Below, one piece after another: positions 4,792 through 6,020 of a stretch of DNA of 6,020 nucleotides. Source of the stretch: an uncultured Azospirillum sp. (GTDB lineage: Bacteria; Pseudomonadota; Alphaproteobacteria; Azospirillales; Azospirillaceae); contig CALGOL010000014.1 of assembly GCA_937960755.1 (NCBI GenBank), forward strand, positions 1 through 6,020, read 5' to 3'. Numbering within the stretch: position 1 is the first letter of the stretch; each line of letters opens with the position of its first letter. A program made the translations under genes and the position numbers. The notes under the pieces are model-generated. The model saw nothing but the letters and a program-made list of their open reading frames with translations, was not told where the DNA came from and ran no database searches.

Positions 4792-6020
4792 ATGAAGCGG
4801 CAATTGTTCGGCACCGACGGCATTCGCGGCGTCGCCAATATTGAACCCATGACGGCGGAAACCGCGCTGAAGGTCGCCATGGCCTCCGCCATGCAGTTCC
4901 GTCGCGGCGATCATCGTCACCGTGTCGTCATCGGCAAGGACACCCGTCTGTCGGGCTATCTGCTGGAGCCGGCTTTGACCGCCGGCTTCATCTCCATGGG
5001 GATGGACGTCGTACTGTTGGGGCCGCTGCCGACCCCGGCGGTGGCGATGCTGACCCGCTCGCTGCGGGCCGATTTGGGCGTGATGATCTCCGCCTCCCAC
5101 AATCCTTATCAGGACAACGGCATTAAGCTGTTCGGCCCGGACGGCAACAAGCTTTCCGACGACGTCGAAGCGGCGATTGAAGCGCGCATGGCGCTGCCGT
5201 TCACCGAGGAACTGGCGGATTCCCCCGATTTGGGCCGCGCCAGCCGCATGGAAGACGCCACTGGCCGCTATATCGAATACGTCAAAAGCAGCTTTCCGCG
5301 CGGCTTGCGGCTGGATGGGCTGAAAATCGTCGTCGATTGCGCCCATGGCGCCGCCTACAAGGTCGCCCCCAAGGTGTTCTACGAACTGGGCGCCGAGGTG
5401 GTGTCGGTCGGCGTCTCCCCCGACGGCTCCAACATCAACAAGGGCTGCGGCGCCACCGCCACCCGGTTGCTGGAGGAGCAGGTGATTTTCCACGGCGCCG
5501 ACCTTGGCGTGGCGCTGGACGGCGACGCCGACCGGCTGATCGTGGTGGACGAGCGCGGCCGGCGGGTCGACGGCGACCAGTTGATGGGTCTGATCGCCGC
5601 CTCGTGGGCGACGGCCGGCACGCTGAAGGGCGGCGGGCTGGTCGCCACCGTCATGTCTAATCTGGGACTGGAGCGCTTCTTGGAAGGGCAGGGGCTGCAC
5701 CTCGCCCGCACGCCGGTGGGCGACCGTTACGTCGTCGAACACATGCGCGAACACGGCTACAACATCGGCGGCGAACAGTCAGGCCATATGGTGCTGTCGG
5801 ACTACACCACCACCGGTGACGGGCTGATCGCCGCCTTGCAGGTGCTGGCGGTGCTGAAAACCGCTGAGCGCCCGGCTAGCGAAGTCACCCATGTCTTTGA
5901 CCCGGTTCCGCAATTGCTGAAGAACGTGCGCTTCGCCGCCGGCGCCCGCCCGCTGGACGTGCCGTCGGTCAAGGCCGCCATCGCGGCGGGGGAGGAGCGG
6001 CTGAAAGGCGTCGGCCGGCT
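4792..6020 (+). CDS. glmM: Phosphoglucosamine mutase GlmM (C-terminus beyond window)
   Basis: Cytosolic enzyme converting glucosamine-6-phosphate to glucosamine-1-phosphate, the step between GlmS and GlmU on the way to UDP-GlcNAc for peptidoglycan and lipopolysaccharide. The 409 complete codons visible show the alpha-D-phosphohexomutase layout. They include the N-terminal LFGTDGIRG (5-13), the active-site loop ISASHNPYQDNGIKLF (99-114) with phospho-acceptor Ser102, the Mg2+ loop DGDADR (243-248; Asp243, Asp245, Asp247) and the sugar-specificity loop GGEQSGH (326-332). Ser rather than Thr before the ASHNP motif and the overall N-terminus favour GlmM over ManB/Pgm. About 40 residues are missing at the window edge, including the C-terminal phosphate-binding loop, given the usual family length of about 445-450. 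In many proteobacteria glmM sits behind ftsH-folP; here it is preceded by a divergent ubiA and so should have its own promoter. Confidence 0.96.
   Translation, partial: MKRQLFGTDGIRGVANIEPMTAETALKVAMASAMQFRRGDHRHRVVIGKDTRLSGYLLEPALTAGFISMGMDVVLLGPLPTPAVAMLTRSLRADLGVMISASHNPYQDNGIKLFGPDGNKLSDDVEAAIEARMALPFTEELADSPDLGRASRMEDATGRYIEYVKSSFPRGLRLDGLKIVVDCAHGAAYKVAPKVFYELGAEVVSVGVSPDGSNINKGCGATATRLLEEQVIFHGADLGVALDGDADRLIVVDERGRRVDGDQLMGLIAASWATAGTLKGGGLVATVMSNLGLERFLEGQGLHLARTPVGDRYVVEHMREHGYNIGGEQSGHMVLSDYTTTGDGLIAALQVLAVLKTAERPASEVTHVFDPVPQLLKNVRFAAGARPLDVPSVKAAIAAGEERLKGVGR

Noticed and set aside
4575..4844. Plus-strand small open frame across the ubiA/glmM intergenic region
   Set aside because: Overlaps the starts of both flanking genes and encodes a low-complexity Arg/Gly/Ser peptide from the G-rich block.
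4318..5754. 478-codon minus-strand open frame spanning glmM, the intergenic region and the ubiA 5' end
   Set aside because: It crosses two clear genes in other frames and is Gly/His/Gln-rich without recognisable motifs; an artefact of few stop codons at high GC.
1..6020. CRISPR array, tRNA/rRNA, insertion sequence or prophage
   Set aside because: No regularly spaced repeats, cloverleaf-like sequences, transposase motifs or terminal inverted repeats were seen; almost all sequence is accounted for by four intact or edge-cut genes.

Overview
The window looks like a chromosomal segment of a high-GC alphaproteobacterium. A Rhodospirillales-type organism is my best guess, from base composition, codon use and the protein families; no single marker proves it. 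It holds four protein genes and no RNA gene, mobile element or CRISPR array that I can see. Three genes lie on the minus strand and one on the plus strand.

Positions 1-2328 (minus) hold most of a large hybrid sensor histidine kinase of the NahK/ErcS type: N-terminal coiled coil, three PAS domains, an SHDLLQPL phospho-acceptor box and an HATPase domain. The window edge cuts it just as a receiver domain begins. Positions 2337-3545 (minus) encode a FIST-domain protein of the NosP type, 8 bp upstream of the kinase start (or overlapping it by 4 bp if the upstream ATG is used). NosP-NahK pairs are known in Pseudomonas, Legionella, Vibrio and Shewanella as haem-based nitric-oxide sensing modules. 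In these, NosP controls kinase autophosphorylation and, through a phosphorelay, biofilm or c-di-GMP output. The same role here is inferred from family and gene order.

Positions 3546-3674 form a 129-bp gap with an AT-rich patch, a weak promoter candidate for the nosP-nahK pair and a 9-bp direct repeat with 20-bp periodicity. Positions 3675-4613 (minus) encode UbiA, the membrane prenyltransferase of ubiquinone synthesis. I see no intrinsic terminator between ubiA and nosP, so readthrough is possible.

Positions 4614-4791 are a 178-bp divergent intergenic region between ubiA and glmM. It contains an A9 tract, a G-rich block with a tandem 9-bp repeat, and two overlapping inverted repeats that could form alternative hairpins. 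Positions 4792-6020 (plus) encode GlmM, phosphoglucosamine mutase of the UDP-GlcNAc pathway, missing about 40 C-terminal residues at the window edge.

ubiA and glmM are housekeeping genes. The signalling pair nosP-nahK is the accessory-like, biologically most interesting part. I did not find a clearly undescribed system. The points most worth checking are the altered acidic pocket at the start of the kinase receiver domain and the structured ubiA/glmM intergenic region.
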